A DNA stretch of 7,683 nt, taken from NCBI GenBank assembly GCA_943328365.2, contig CALPZT020000062.1:1-7683 (forward strand), written 5' to 3'. Position 1 is the first letter of the stretch, and every line of letters starts with the position of its first letter. The notes under the pieces were generated by a model that did no database searches, was not told where the DNA came from, and worked only from the letters and a program-made list of their open reading frames with translations. Source of the stretch: Bifidobacterium breve. GTDB taxonomy: Bacteria; Actinomycetota; Actinomycetes; S36-B12. Position numbers and translations under genes: made by a program. Below, in pieces: positions 1-6,452 of the stretch.

Positions 1-8
1 CCCCCTGT

Positions 9-80
9 GCCAGGCGCACCCCGAACGTGCGCGAGTTTCGCTTCGGCGGTCAACTCGCGGGTATTCGAGGTGCGCCTGGC
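9..80. repeat. Long imperfect inverted repeat (hairpin) downstream of the photolyase gene
   Basis: The outer arms are a perfect 12-base inverted repeat, GCCAGGCGCACC at 9-20 and GGTGCGCCTGGC at 69-80. Inside these, 22-25 pairs with 64-67 and CGCGAGTT at 30-37 pairs with AACTCGCG at 52-59. At the apex, CGC-TTCG-GCG (39-48) can fold as a short stem with a UUCG-type loop. The whole 72-base stretch can therefore form one interrupted stem. On the minus strand it begins 14 bases after the photolyase stop, where a terminator would be expected. There is no T-run after it on either strand, so a U-less terminator, an mRNA-stabilising hairpin or a dispersed palindromic repeat are all possible. The pairing is seen directly; the role is inferred. 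The remaining bases from 1 to 94 contain no gene that I can support. Confidence 0.75.
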
Positions 81-94
81 GTTGCGGAACCTCT

Positions 95-1477
95 TCAGGG
101 CCGCCGATCGCGGGTTGAATCGGGTGAGAGCGCTTTCGTGGCCGCCAGGTCGGCCAGAGCGACCTCGCGCTCGATCTTGTGGTCGACGATGCGCTGTGGG
201 TAGCCGTGGTCGTAGCCGCCGGGTTGATCCCACGGCTCGTGAGCGGATGCTCCCTTGAGGTGGGCGAGTTCGGGGACGTAGCGCCGGACGTAGTCGCCGT
301 CCGGATCGAACCGCAGGCCCTGGGCCACGGGGTTGAACACGCGATAGAACGGCGATGCGTCGGTGCCGCAGCCGGCGGTCCACTGCCAGCCGTGCGCATT
401 GCTCGCGATATCGCCGTCGCGCAGCCAGTGCATGAACTCGGCGGCACCCCGCTGCCACTGCAGATGAAGGTCCTTGACGAGGAAGCTCGCGACGACCATT
501 CGCACCCGGTTGTGCATCCACCCTTCAGCGCGCAACTGGCGCATTCCGGCATCGACGAACGGGTAGCCGGTGCGGCCCTGAGCCCAGGCGGTGAACGCCT
601 CGTCGGCGTCCGGACCGGTGTTCCAGCGCATGCCGGTATCGAAGCGCGCGTTCAGTGAGACCCGCGCCGAGTCGGGGCGCTGCTCGAGGACCTCGGCGTA
701 GAACTCGCGCCAGCAGATCTCCTTGCGGAACACCTCGTCAGTGTCGGAGAGCTCGGCGAGCAGGCTGCGCGGGTGGATCTCGCCCCACTTCAGGTGGTGG
801 CCCATGACACTCGTGCCCGTGAGGTCGGCGCGGTTGCGCTGAGCGTCGTAGTCGGCGAGGGCCGATGACCGAAAGGCCTCCCAGCGCTCCCAGGCTGCCT
901 GCTCGCCTGCGGCGGGCAGTTGAATCGAGCCGAGATCGGGGGCGGCAGGGAGCGCCTGGCTTTCGAGGGCCTGCCACCAGATGGTGCCTGTTGGCACGTC
1001 GCCGGCGGGGGCGCGCCAGCCATGGTTCATCCACGCTCGGTAGAAGGGCGTGAAGACCCGGTATGAGGTGCCATCGCCCTTCGTGACGCGGCCGGGCGCG
1101 ACGGCATACGGCGAGCCGGTGCGAACGAGCGGCACGTCACCGAGGGCCTGCTCGACCGCCTCGTCGCGGCGCCTGCCGTAGGGACCGAAGTCGGCGGCAA
1201 TGTGCACGCTGGCCGCACCCGATGCGCGTGCCACCTCACGGACGACATCGGCCGGATTGCCGCCGCGAATGAGCAGGTGGCCGTCGAGAGCGTCATTCAA
1301 TGACGAGAGAGATGCGATGAGGTATGCCTGACGCACGTGCCCCGCCGGCTCCCACAGAGCCGGGTCGAGCACGAAGAGCGGCACCACCCGGCCGTCGCCG
1401 GAAGCCTCGATCGCCGCGAGGAGGGCCGGATTGTCGAGGAGGCGAAGGTCGCGGCGAAACCACATGACGGCGGGCAT
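95..1477 (-). CDS. phrB: Deoxyribodipyrimidine photolyase (class I CPD photolyase, cryptochrome/photolyase family)
   Basis: This is a light-driven cytosolic DNA repair enzyme that uses reduced FAD and an antenna chromophore to split cyclobutane pyrimidine dimers. The N-terminus has the Rossmann-like antenna domain opening (MWFRRDLRLLDNPAL). The C-terminal half is the helical FAD domain, with ICWREFY (near 255-261), TGYPFVDAGMRQL (304-316), WMHNRVRMVVASFLVKDL (321-338), GWQW (364-367) and TDASPFYRVFNP (373-384). By alignment from memory to the E. coli enzyme, N361, W342 and W365 match N378, W359 and W382, so the flavin contact and electron-transfer tryptophans appear intact. Residue numbers count a GTG at 1480 as residue 1. 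I prefer the adjacent ATG at 1477 (460 aa), because a -10-like box lies seven bases upstream of it and no Shine-Dalgarno is visible. The length is normal for the family. It is transcribed divergently from the ATPase gene. It could be a related cryptochrome, but the motifs favour a photolyase. Confidence 0.96.
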   Translation of the reverse strand: MPAVMWFRRDLRLLDNPALLAAIEASGDGRVVPLFVLDPALWEPAGHVRQAYLIASLSSLNDALDGHLLIRGGNPADVVREVARASGAASVHIAADFGPYGRRRDEAVEQALGDVPLVRTGSPYAVAPGRVTKGDGTSYRVFTPFYRAWMNHGWRAPAGDVPTGTIWWQALESQALPAAPDLGSIQLPAAGEQAAWERWEAFRSSALADYDAQRNRADLTGTSVMGHHLKWGEIHPRSLLAELSDTDEVFRKEICWREFYAEVLEQRPDSARVSLNARFDTGMRWNTGPDADEAFTAWAQGRTGYPFVDAGMRQLRAEGWMHNRVRMVVASFLVKDLHLQWQRGAAEFMHWLRDGDIASNAHGWQWTAGCGTDASPFYRVFNPVAQGLRFDPDGDYVRRYVPELAHLKGASAHEPWDQPGGYDHGYPQRIVDHKIEREVALADLAATKALSPDSTRDRRP

Positions 1478-1483
1478 CACGCC

Positions 1484-1489
1484 AGCGTA
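1484..1489 (-). promoter_or_regulatory. Possible -10 box for the photolyase gene
   Basis: On the minus strand TACGCT fits the actinobacterial TAnnnT -10 pattern. It ends six bases before the ATG at 1477, which would make that A the transcription start and the mRNA leaderless. No good -35 is visible: the best 17-base-spaced candidate is TTTCCC at 1507-1512. The case rests mainly on spacing and on the lack of a Shine-Dalgarno. Confidence 0.28.
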
Positions 1490-1522
1490 GGGGGAGGCGT
1501 ACGCAAGGGAAACCGCGACGGC

Positions 1523-1551
1523 TTGGACAAATCAAAGAATCAATTTAAGAT
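1523..1551 (+). promoter_or_regulatory. Sigma70-like promoter for the DUF4143 ATPase gene
   Basis: A -35 box TTGGAC (1523-1528) and a -10 box TAAGAT (1546-1551) are separated by exactly 17 bases, and the spacer is AT-rich in an otherwise GC-rich region. Both hexamers are close to the housekeeping consensus (TTGACA/TATAAT). The expected transcription start, about seven bases after the -10, falls at or next to the GTG at 1558. That suggests a leaderless mRNA and argues against translation from the TTG at 1552. Confidence 0.6.
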
Positions 1552-1557
1552 TTGGCA

Positions 1558-2796
1558 GTGCATATTCACCGGATGGCGCAAACGGCCCTCATGCGTCTTG
1601 CCGCTGGTTTCCCTGTTGTCGTGATTACCGGTCCCCGACAGTCAGGCAAGACCACCTTGGCCCGGAACTCCTTCCCGACCAAGCCATATGTCTCCCTTGA
1701 GAATCCGGCTGAGCGGGAGTTCGCCGTTGATGACCCAATTGGATTCCTCAGCCGATTCCCAGACGGGGCCGTGGTGGACGAGGTTCAACGGGTTCCCGAA
1801 CTGCTCTCCTGGATTCAGGGAATCGTGGACGAGCATTCCGTTATGGGCCAGTTCGTGCTCACCGGTTCGCAGCAGTTCGACCTCGTCGCAGGCATCAGCC
1901 AGTCGCTTGCGGGACGTGCCGGCCGCCTAGAACTACTGCCGCTGAGTGCCGCGGAGTTGAAGTCGGCCGGTCTGCTCGCCGACAACCTCGAGACGAATCT
2001 GTTCACCGGTGGCTACCCGGCGATCTTTGCGCGTGATGTGGCTGTTGATGACTGGCTGGCGAACTATGTGGCCACTTACGTCGAGCGAGACGTCCGACAA
2101 CTGCTCAAGGTGCGAGACCTTTCGACCTTCCACCGCTTCGTGAAGATGTGCGCTGCGCGGTCGGGTCAGGTCCTCAACCTCACAGCGCTGGGATCCGACT
2201 GCGGTGTCTCGGGCCCCACAGCGCGGGATTGGCTCTCGGTGCTCGAGGCAAGCTACGTCGTGACCCTTGTTGAGCAGCACCATGCGAATGTCACGACCCG
2301 GCTTTCAAAGGCACCGAAGCTGTATTTCCTCGACTCCGGGCTCATGTGCTTCCTTCTCGGCATTCGTGACCCCCAAACCCTTGTCACCCATATTTCGCGG
2401 GGCCCGGTCTTTGAGACCTGGGTCGCGTCCGAAATCCTCAAGAGTGGGCTCAATGACGCCCGCCGCATTCCGCTGGAGTTCCTTCGAGACAAGCGGGGGC
2501 GGGAGATCGATCTCGTCGTCGAGCGTGACGACGAACTCGTCCTCATCGAAGTGAAGGCTGGGCGGACGTTCGCTGGCGATTGGGTCGGACCGATCCGACA
2601 TTGGCAAGGGGATCTCGCCAAGGGCACCGAAGCACAGGGATCGTCATTCGTCATTTATGGGGGTGACGAGTCCCAGACTCGGATGGGGGTGCGGCTGGTC
2701 TCCTGGCGCGATCTTGCACTCGGTGGCATGCCCTGGCAGATGCCGGGGCGTCGTGGCGATGGTGTGCCGCACCTGGTGCCCGACGGGCCAGACTGA
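1558..2796 (+). CDS. AAA-type ATPase with C-terminal DUF4143 domain (function unknown)
   Basis: This is a member of the large, poorly characterised AAA_14/DUF4143 ATPase family. Numbering from the GTG at 1558 (412 aa): the N-terminus has the family-style lead VHIHR, Walker A GPRQSGKTT (25-33, K31), Walker B AVVDEVQ (D74, E75) and a sensor-like LTGSQ (101-105). Next come SLAGRAGRLELLPLS (116-130), GGYP (151-154) and TYVERDV (173-179), all typical of the family. The C-terminal domain carries EIDLVVE followed by LIEVKAG, giving D318...E331-x-K333, the PD-(D/E)XK nuclease-fold signature expected in DUF4143. I chose GTG 1558 because the promoter's start site falls on it; TTG 1552 and ATG 1573 are alternatives. 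By eye the gene is somewhat less GC-rich than its neighbours, and such genes often vary between strains, so acquisition by transfer is possible. The ZIP-like gene follows after five bases. The substrate is unknown, and nuclease activity is not established. Confidence 0.9.
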   Translation: MHIHRMAQTALMRLAAGFPVVVITGPRQSGKTTLARNSFPTKPYVSLENPAEREFAVDDPIGFLSRFPDGAVVDEVQRVPELLSWIQGIVDEHSVMGQFVLTGSQQFDLVAGISQSLAGRAGRLELLPLSAAELKSAGLLADNLETNLFTGGYPAIFARDVAVDDWLANYVATYVERDVRQLLKVRDLSTFHRFVKMCAARSGQVLNLTALGSDCGVSGPTARDWLSVLEASYVVTLVEQHHANVTTRLSKAPKLYFLDSGLMCFLLGIRDPQTLVTHISRGPVFETWVASEILKSGLNDARRIPLEFLRDKRGREIDLVVERDDELVLIEVKAGRTFAGDWVGPIRHWQGDLAKGTEAQGSSFVIYGGDESQTRMGVRLVSWRDLALGGMPWQMPGRRGDGVPHLVPDGPD

Positions 2797-2801
2797 TCCC
2801 T

Positions 2802-3527
2802 ATGTTCGAGGCAGCCGGATGGGGAGCGCTCTCATCGTCGACCCTCATCGTCGGTGCGCTCGTCGCCTACCTGCTCAAGCCCTCGGTGCGACTCACCGCT
2901 GCCGTCATGGCGATCGGAAGCGGTCTGCTCATCGGCTCGGTCTCCTACGACCTTGTCGCTGATGCCCAGCATTCGCTCCCACTGCCGTGGATCGCGGTGT
3001 CGCTCATGCTGGGGGCGGCCGTGTTCGTCCTCGGCAGTCGCCTCATCGAATTGCGCGGTGGCAAGCGGCGCAAGAACCCGGTGACCGGTGGTGACGACCA
3101 GCCCCTCGGCATCGTCCTCGGCAGCGCCTTGGACGGCATCCCGGAGTCCTTCGTGCTCGGTCTGTCGGTCCTCACCGGCGGGGTGAGCATGCCGCTCCTC
3201 ATCGGGATCGGCCTGTCGAATCTGCCCGAGGGCATGGCCGCGTCGGCGGGCCTTCGAGCCCGAAAGTGGCCGATTGGCCGGGTCATGCTCATGTGGTCGG
3301 CGGTCGTTGCGACGAGTGCCGTGTCCGCCGGGCTCGGGCACACGGTGCTCGCATCAGATGACGGAACGCTCACCGGAATCGTCCAGACATTTGCGGCAGG
3401 GGCGCTCCTCGCGATGATCTCCGACACGATGATCCCCGAGTCCTACGAGGTCGAGCGGGTCTGGACAGGCGGGCTCGTCGTGGGTGGATTCGCGGCGTCA
3501 CTGCTCATCGCCGCCAGCCTGCGGTAA
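2802..3527 (+). CDS. ZIP-like integral membrane protein (putative metal transporter)
   Basis: This 241-residue protein has about eight hydrophobic segments (roughly 8-25, 31-52, 62-80, 101-123, 128-150, 161-183, 192-212 and 222-240). A basic cytoplasmic-type loop, RGGKRRK, lies between the third and fourth. Segments four and five carry LGSALDGIPESFVLGLS (107-123) and LSNLPEGMAASAGL (138-151), which match the paired PE-containing metal-binding helices of ZIP transporters in position and shape. A late ISDTMIPESYE (206-216) also resembles the family. In typical ZIPs these helices have H-N-x-P-E-G and H-E-x-P-H-E. Here the histidines are replaced by aspartate (D111) or by serine-asparagine (S139, N140). 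Metal specificity or transport itself is therefore uncertain. The ATG at 2802 lies five bases after the ATPase stop (TGA 2794-2796) with no clear Shine-Dalgarno, suggesting translational coupling. The gene converges with the amidase. Confidence 0.8.
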   Translation: MFEAAGWGALSSSTLIVGALVAYLLKPSVRLTAAVMAIGSGLLIGSVSYDLVADAQHSLPLPWIAVSLMLGAAVFVLGSRLIELRGGKRRKNPVTGGDDQPLGIVLGSALDGIPESFVLGLSVLTGGVSMPLLIGIGLSNLPEGMAASAGLRARKWPIGRVMLMWSAVVATSAVSAGLGHTVLASDDGTLTGIVQTFAAGALLAMISDTMIPESYEVERVWTGGLVVGGFAASLLIAASLR

Positions 3528-3530
3528 GGG

Positions 3531-4979
3531 TCAGGCAGCCTCGTCTTCGGCGGTTTCGAGCGGCACCCGTACGTCATCGCCCGGGGGTGTCGGCCACTCG
3601 TTGAATGGCTGCACCTCGAGGAATGCTGCGGCGACCCGAAGCACCATCTCATCGCTCAGTCGCGGCCCGGCGATCTGGAGGCCCACCGGCAGCCCCTCGT
3701 TCGAGAGGCCGCAGGGCACGCTGATCGCCGGTCCGTGCGAGCAATTGAACGGGTAGGAGAACTCGGCCCAGCTGATCCAGTCCCACGGGTGCTGCGGCCA
3801 GGATTCCGGCTGCAGTCGACCGACCGGAAATGCGGTGACCGATGCGCTCGGGGTGACGAGGACATCCCAGCCCTCGTCCGGGAACCAGGCATTGATCTCG
3901 GCGGCATACGCCAGCCGGCGGCCGGTCGCGGCGAGACCATCCCGTGCGGTGAGGCGCTGGAACTCGCGGGTGCAGGCGACAAGGCCGGGGTCCATCTGAG
4001 CGGCGGTTGCGTCGTCGCGCGGCAGGAACCCGAGAACGTCCAGACCCCACAGTGCCCGGATGATGTCGGGACCCTCCGGCCCCCAAGCGGGGGTGGCGAT
4101 CTCAACGGTTGCCCCGGCCGCCGTGAAGGCGCTCATCGCCCGCCCCACGATCCGGGCGACCTCGGGATCGACCCGGGCATGGCCGAGGTCGGGACTGAAC
4201 GCGATTCGGATTCCGTTGAGATCACCGCTTGCTACGGTGGCCGGGAAGAAGCCCGGGAGGGTCGTGAGGTCACGCTTGTGCGGGCCGGACATCACCGAGG
4301 TCATGAGCGCAGCGTCGTGAACCGATCGGGTGATGGGGCCGGCATGTGAAAGGCTCGCGTTATTCGGCACGGGCACGTAGGGGATACGTCCGTAGGTGGG
4401 CTTGAACCCGACGGCACCGCAGAAGTGCGCCGGAACCCGGATGGACCCTGCGCCGTCGGTACCGAGATGCAATGGACCGCATCCAGCGCCAGCGAGGCTC
4501 GCTGCACCCGAGGATGAGCCGCCGGCTGTGCGCCCGAGGAGCCATGGATTGTGGGTAGTGCCGGTGAGGGTGCTGTCGCTCGTTGCGGTCCAGGCCTGCT
4601 CGGGCATGGTGGTCGTGCCGACCACGATCGCCCCCGCCTTTCGAAGGCGTGAGACGAGCGGTGCATCGGCCGGTGCCGGTTCGGTCGAGGCGAGCCGGGA
4701 CCCGCGCATCGTCGGGAATCCTCGGACCGCTTGGATGTTCTTGATCGTCACCGGGACGCCGTGCAGCGGGCCAATCTCAGCGCCGTGACGCATGACATCG
4801 GTTGCTGCCCGCGCCTGGATGAGCGCACCCTCGGGATCGAAGTCGACGAAAGGGTTGAGGGCGGGGATCCACTCGGCCATTCGGTTGAGCACCGCCACGG
4901 TGCATTCGGTGGGGGTGAGCTCGCCCCGCCGGATGAGATCGGCCATCGCGACTGCGGACAGCCGTGCCACATCCGTCAT
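3531..4979 (-). CDS. Amidase signature family hydrolase
   Basis: This is a probable cytosolic enzyme of 482 residues that hydrolyses a carboxamide bond to acid and ammonia or amine; the substrate cannot be told from the sequence. The full Ser-cisSer-Lys machinery is visible: K80 in GVPVTIKN (74-81), the glycine/serine-rich loop GGSSSGAAS (153-161) with S155 as the likely cis-serine, and the nucleophile S179 in GTDGAGSIRVPA (173-184). GFKPTYGRIP (191-200) follows as usual. The length is normal for a stand-alone amidase. It is not obviously GatA, and no gatB or gatC neighbours are seen. The ATG at 4979 is supported by an AAGGAG Shine-Dalgarno six bases upstream. A 79-base gap with a plausible promoter separates it from moeA, so it is probably transcribed on its own. 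Its stop codon lies three bases from that of the convergent ZIP-like gene. Confidence 0.93.
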   Translation of the reverse strand: MTDVARLSAVAMADLIRRGELTPTECTVAVLNRMAEWIPALNPFVDFDPEGALIQARAATDVMRHGAEIGPLHGVPVTIKNIQAVRGFPTMRGSRLASTEPAPADAPLVSRLRKAGAIVVGTTTMPEQAWTATSDSTLTGTTHNPWLLGRTAGGSSSGAASLAGAGCGPLHLGTDGAGSIRVPAHFCGAVGFKPTYGRIPYVPVPNNASLSHAGPITRSVHDAALMTSVMSGPHKRDLTTLPGFFPATVASGDLNGIRIAFSPDLGHARVDPEVARIVGRAMSAFTAAGATVEIATPAWGPEGPDIIRALWGLDVLGFLPRDDATAAQMDPGLVACTREFQRLTARDGLAATGRRLAYAAEINAWFPDEGWDVLVTPSASVTAFPVGRLQPESWPQHPWDWISWAEFSYPFNCSHGPAISVPCGLSNEGLPVGLQIAGPRLSDEMVLRVAAAFLEVQPFNEWPTPPGDDVRVPLETAEDEAA

Positions 4980-4985
4980 CGAAGG

Positions 4986-4991
4986 CTCCTT
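4986..4991 (-). promoter_or_regulatory. Shine-Dalgarno site of the amidase gene
   Basis: AAGGAG on the minus strand lies six bases upstream of the ATG at 4979. It is one of the strongest ribosome binding sites in the window and fixes the amidase start. Confidence 0.75.
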
Positions 4992-5002
4992 GATTGGTTG
5001 GG

Positions 5003-5032
5003 ACCCTACGGGTTTACATCATGGAGAGACAA
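5003..5032 (-). promoter_or_regulatory. Putative promoter for the amidase gene
   Basis: On the minus strand TTGTCT (5027-5032) and TAGGGT (5003-5008, a TAnnnT-type -10) are spaced by 18 bases. They lie in the 79-base gap between the moeA stop and the amidase start. The predicted start site would leave a leader of about 18 bases containing the Shine-Dalgarno. No terminator hairpin after moeA is evident in the same gap, so read-through from the Moco operon cannot be excluded. Confidence 0.38.
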
Positions 5033-5058
5033 GGATTCGCCAGATCCGATGGCGGGTT

Positions 5059-6231
5059 TTACGGGAGCGGAAGCCATTCGACGCGTTCGCCTGCCGGGGT
5101 GCTGCCCTCGGGGACGACGGCGAACCCCGTCGACCGCGCGAGGCCTCGGAGCATCGCCGATCCGCCATAGGGCGAGAGCTCGAATCGACCATCGACGAGA
5201 TTTCCGGCGATAAGCCGGGTGTGCGCATGCGGGGCCCGGAGTTCGACGTCGGTCGTCACGAGAGCGAGTGGGGTACGAGGCCGGCCCAGCATCGCGCCGA
5301 TGAGCGGTTCGCCCAGCGTGACAAGACCGACGATCGCCGAGTGAGGATTGCCAGGCAGCCCGATCAGGGGCGCGCGGCGAACACCCGCTGCGATGTCGGC
5401 GAGCAGCATGGGGTGGCCGGGTCGTACGGCGACGCAGTCGACATGAAGGGCGCCTCGATTGCGCTCGATGGCGGCACGCAGATGGTCACGAGGACCAGCG
5501 GCGGTGCCACCGGTCGTGATGACGAGGTCGGCAGCCTCGGCCGCCCGCGCGAGGGACGCGGCTACGTCATCGAGATCATCGACCACGTGATCGCTCGCGA
5601 CGACCTCGGCGCCAAGGCGGGCAAGCCAGCCGGGCAACTGCGGCCCGAGCGAGTCGCGCACGCGTCCGTCGGTGGGGATTCCGGAGTGCTGGAGCTCATC
5701 ACCGAGAAGCACAACGTGCACGCGCGGCCGGCGCACCACGGCCACGTGATCATGTCCGGTGGCGGCGAGGAATCCGGCCAAGGCTGGCGTGACCACGGTG
5801 CCGACCCTCGCGATGAGATCGCCGGCCCGGCACTCCTCGCCGGACTGACGGATATTGGACCCTCGTGCAGCCTCGGCGTGGATGTGGCTGCCGTCGATGC
5901 GGGCATCCTCCCAGCGGATGACGGCGCCTGTGCCAGCCGGCACGACGGCGCCCGTGGCGATGCGCGCGGCGGTGCCGGAGGCGAGGGGGGAGGCCAGCGG
6001 TGCACCGGCGTGTGCCTCGCCGACGATGGTCCACGGGCCGTCACCCGCAACGGCCCAGCCGTCCATCGCCGAGCTATCGAAGGTCGGCAGGTCGCAGAGG
6101 GCGACGCAGTTCGTCGCGAGCACTCTGCCCGACGCGTTGGAAACCGAGACCTGCTCCGAGGTCAGGATGCCGGCGAGAAGGGCCGCGGCCTCGCGCGCGT
6201 CATGCCAACTGGACTCAGGCAGATGGATCAT
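5059..6231 (-). CDS. moeA: Molybdopterin molybdenumtransferase MoeA
   Basis: MoeA inserts molybdate into adenylylated molybdopterin, the step after Mog. From the ATG at 6231 (390 aa) the family motifs appear in order: LPTFDSSAMDGWAV (48-61, with D57 of the SAMDG core), ATGAVVPAGTGAVIRWED (92-109), GSNIRQSGEE (124-133), LGDEL (176-180), TTGGTAAGPRD (239-249), RPGHP (270-274) and GLPGNPHS (291-298). The C-terminal domain IV (about 320-390) is present. Two motif positions deviate: TGDEL is LGDEL, and the serine of GG-x-S-x-G-x-x-D is alanine (A244), while D249 is kept. The start was chosen because ATG 6231 overlaps the DUF6457 stop as ATGA; an in-frame GTG at 6246 would add five residues. It is the last gene of the Moco operon. 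It could be one of several MoeA paralogues, as is common in actinobacteria. Confidence 0.94.
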   Translation of the reverse strand: MIHLPESSWHDAREAAALLAGILTSEQVSVSNASGRVLATNCVALCDLPTFDSSAMDGWAVAGDGPWTIVGEAHAGAPLASPLASGTAARIATGAVVPAGTGAVIRWEDARIDGSHIHAEAARGSNIRQSGEECRAGDLIARVGTVVTPALAGFLAATGHDHVAVVRRPRVHVVLLGDELQHSGIPTDGRVRDSLGPQLPGWLARLGAEVVASDHVVDDLDDVAASLARAAEAADLVITTGGTAAGPRDHLRAAIERNRGALHVDCVAVRPGHPMLLADIAAGVRRAPLIGLPGNPHSAIVGLVTLGEPLIGAMLGRPRTPLALVTTDVELRAPHAHTRLIAGNLVDGRFELSPYGGSAMLRGLARSTGFAVVPEGSTPAGERVEWLPLP

Positions 6232-6452
6232 TCCGGCGCGGCCCACCCGGTGGCCAGCCGCGAGAGTCGGGCGGCAGCCTCGGTGATGTCGGCACCCTGC
6301 CCGACGGCGTAGCCGAGGAGAAACGTGGTGATCGGGGCTGCGGGCCGTTCGACATTGTGCGCGGCATCTCGGGCAAGGTCCAAGATCTCGGGGATGCTCA
6401 GCGGAGGGCTGATCCCGAGGTCGAGGCAGGCTGCGGCTATCCAGTCATCCAT
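6228..6452 (-). CDS. Small DUF6457 domain protein in the Moco operon
   Basis: This 74-residue soluble protein has no known catalytic motif. The core, LDLARDAAHNVERPA followed by APITTFLLGYAVG (residues 24-51), matches my memory of the DUF6457 family. That family is found in actinobacterial molybdenum cofactor loci as a small protein or as a C-terminal extension of MobA-like transferases. It starts with MDDW and ends in a helix-like ITEAAARLSRLATGW. The ATG at 6452 has a good Shine-Dalgarno (AAGGGG, eight bases away) inside the end of mobA. It overlaps mobA by 16 bases and moeA by four, so all three should be made together. A role as partner or domain of MobA or MoeA is inferred from position only; no reaction can be assigned. 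Confidence 0.85.
   Translation of the reverse strand: MDDWIAAACLDLGISPPLSIPEILDLARDAAHNVERPAAPITTFLLGYAVGQGADITEAAARLSRLATGWAAPE

Noticed and set aside
179..658. A 159-codon plus-strand open frame opposite the photolyase
   Set aside because: It is the mirror of the conserved FAD-binding region of the photolyase, with no independent motifs or ribosome binding site.
1552..1557. TTG at 1552 as start of the ATPase gene
   Set aside because: It would lie directly after the -10 box and upstream of the expected transcription start, so it should not be in the mRNA.
1558..3527. A toxin-antitoxin or phage-defence operon formed by the ATPase and membrane protein
   Set aside because: The second protein looks like a ZIP-type transporter, not a pore-forming effector, and no defence genes are nearby.
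3517..3536. Small inverted repeat GCCTG...CAGGC across the convergent stop codons, as a bidirectional terminator
   Set aside because: It has only five base pairs with a ten-base loop and no T-run, so it is too weak to call.
4980..5058. A terminator after moeA
   Set aside because: I found no convincing stem-loop with a T-run in this 79-base gap.
4792..6312. A 506-codon plus-strand open frame opposite moeA and the amidase start
   Set aside because: It lies antisense to strongly recognised moeA, its translation is low-complexity and rich in R, G, A and D without family motifs, and long antisense frames are expected in high-GC DNA.
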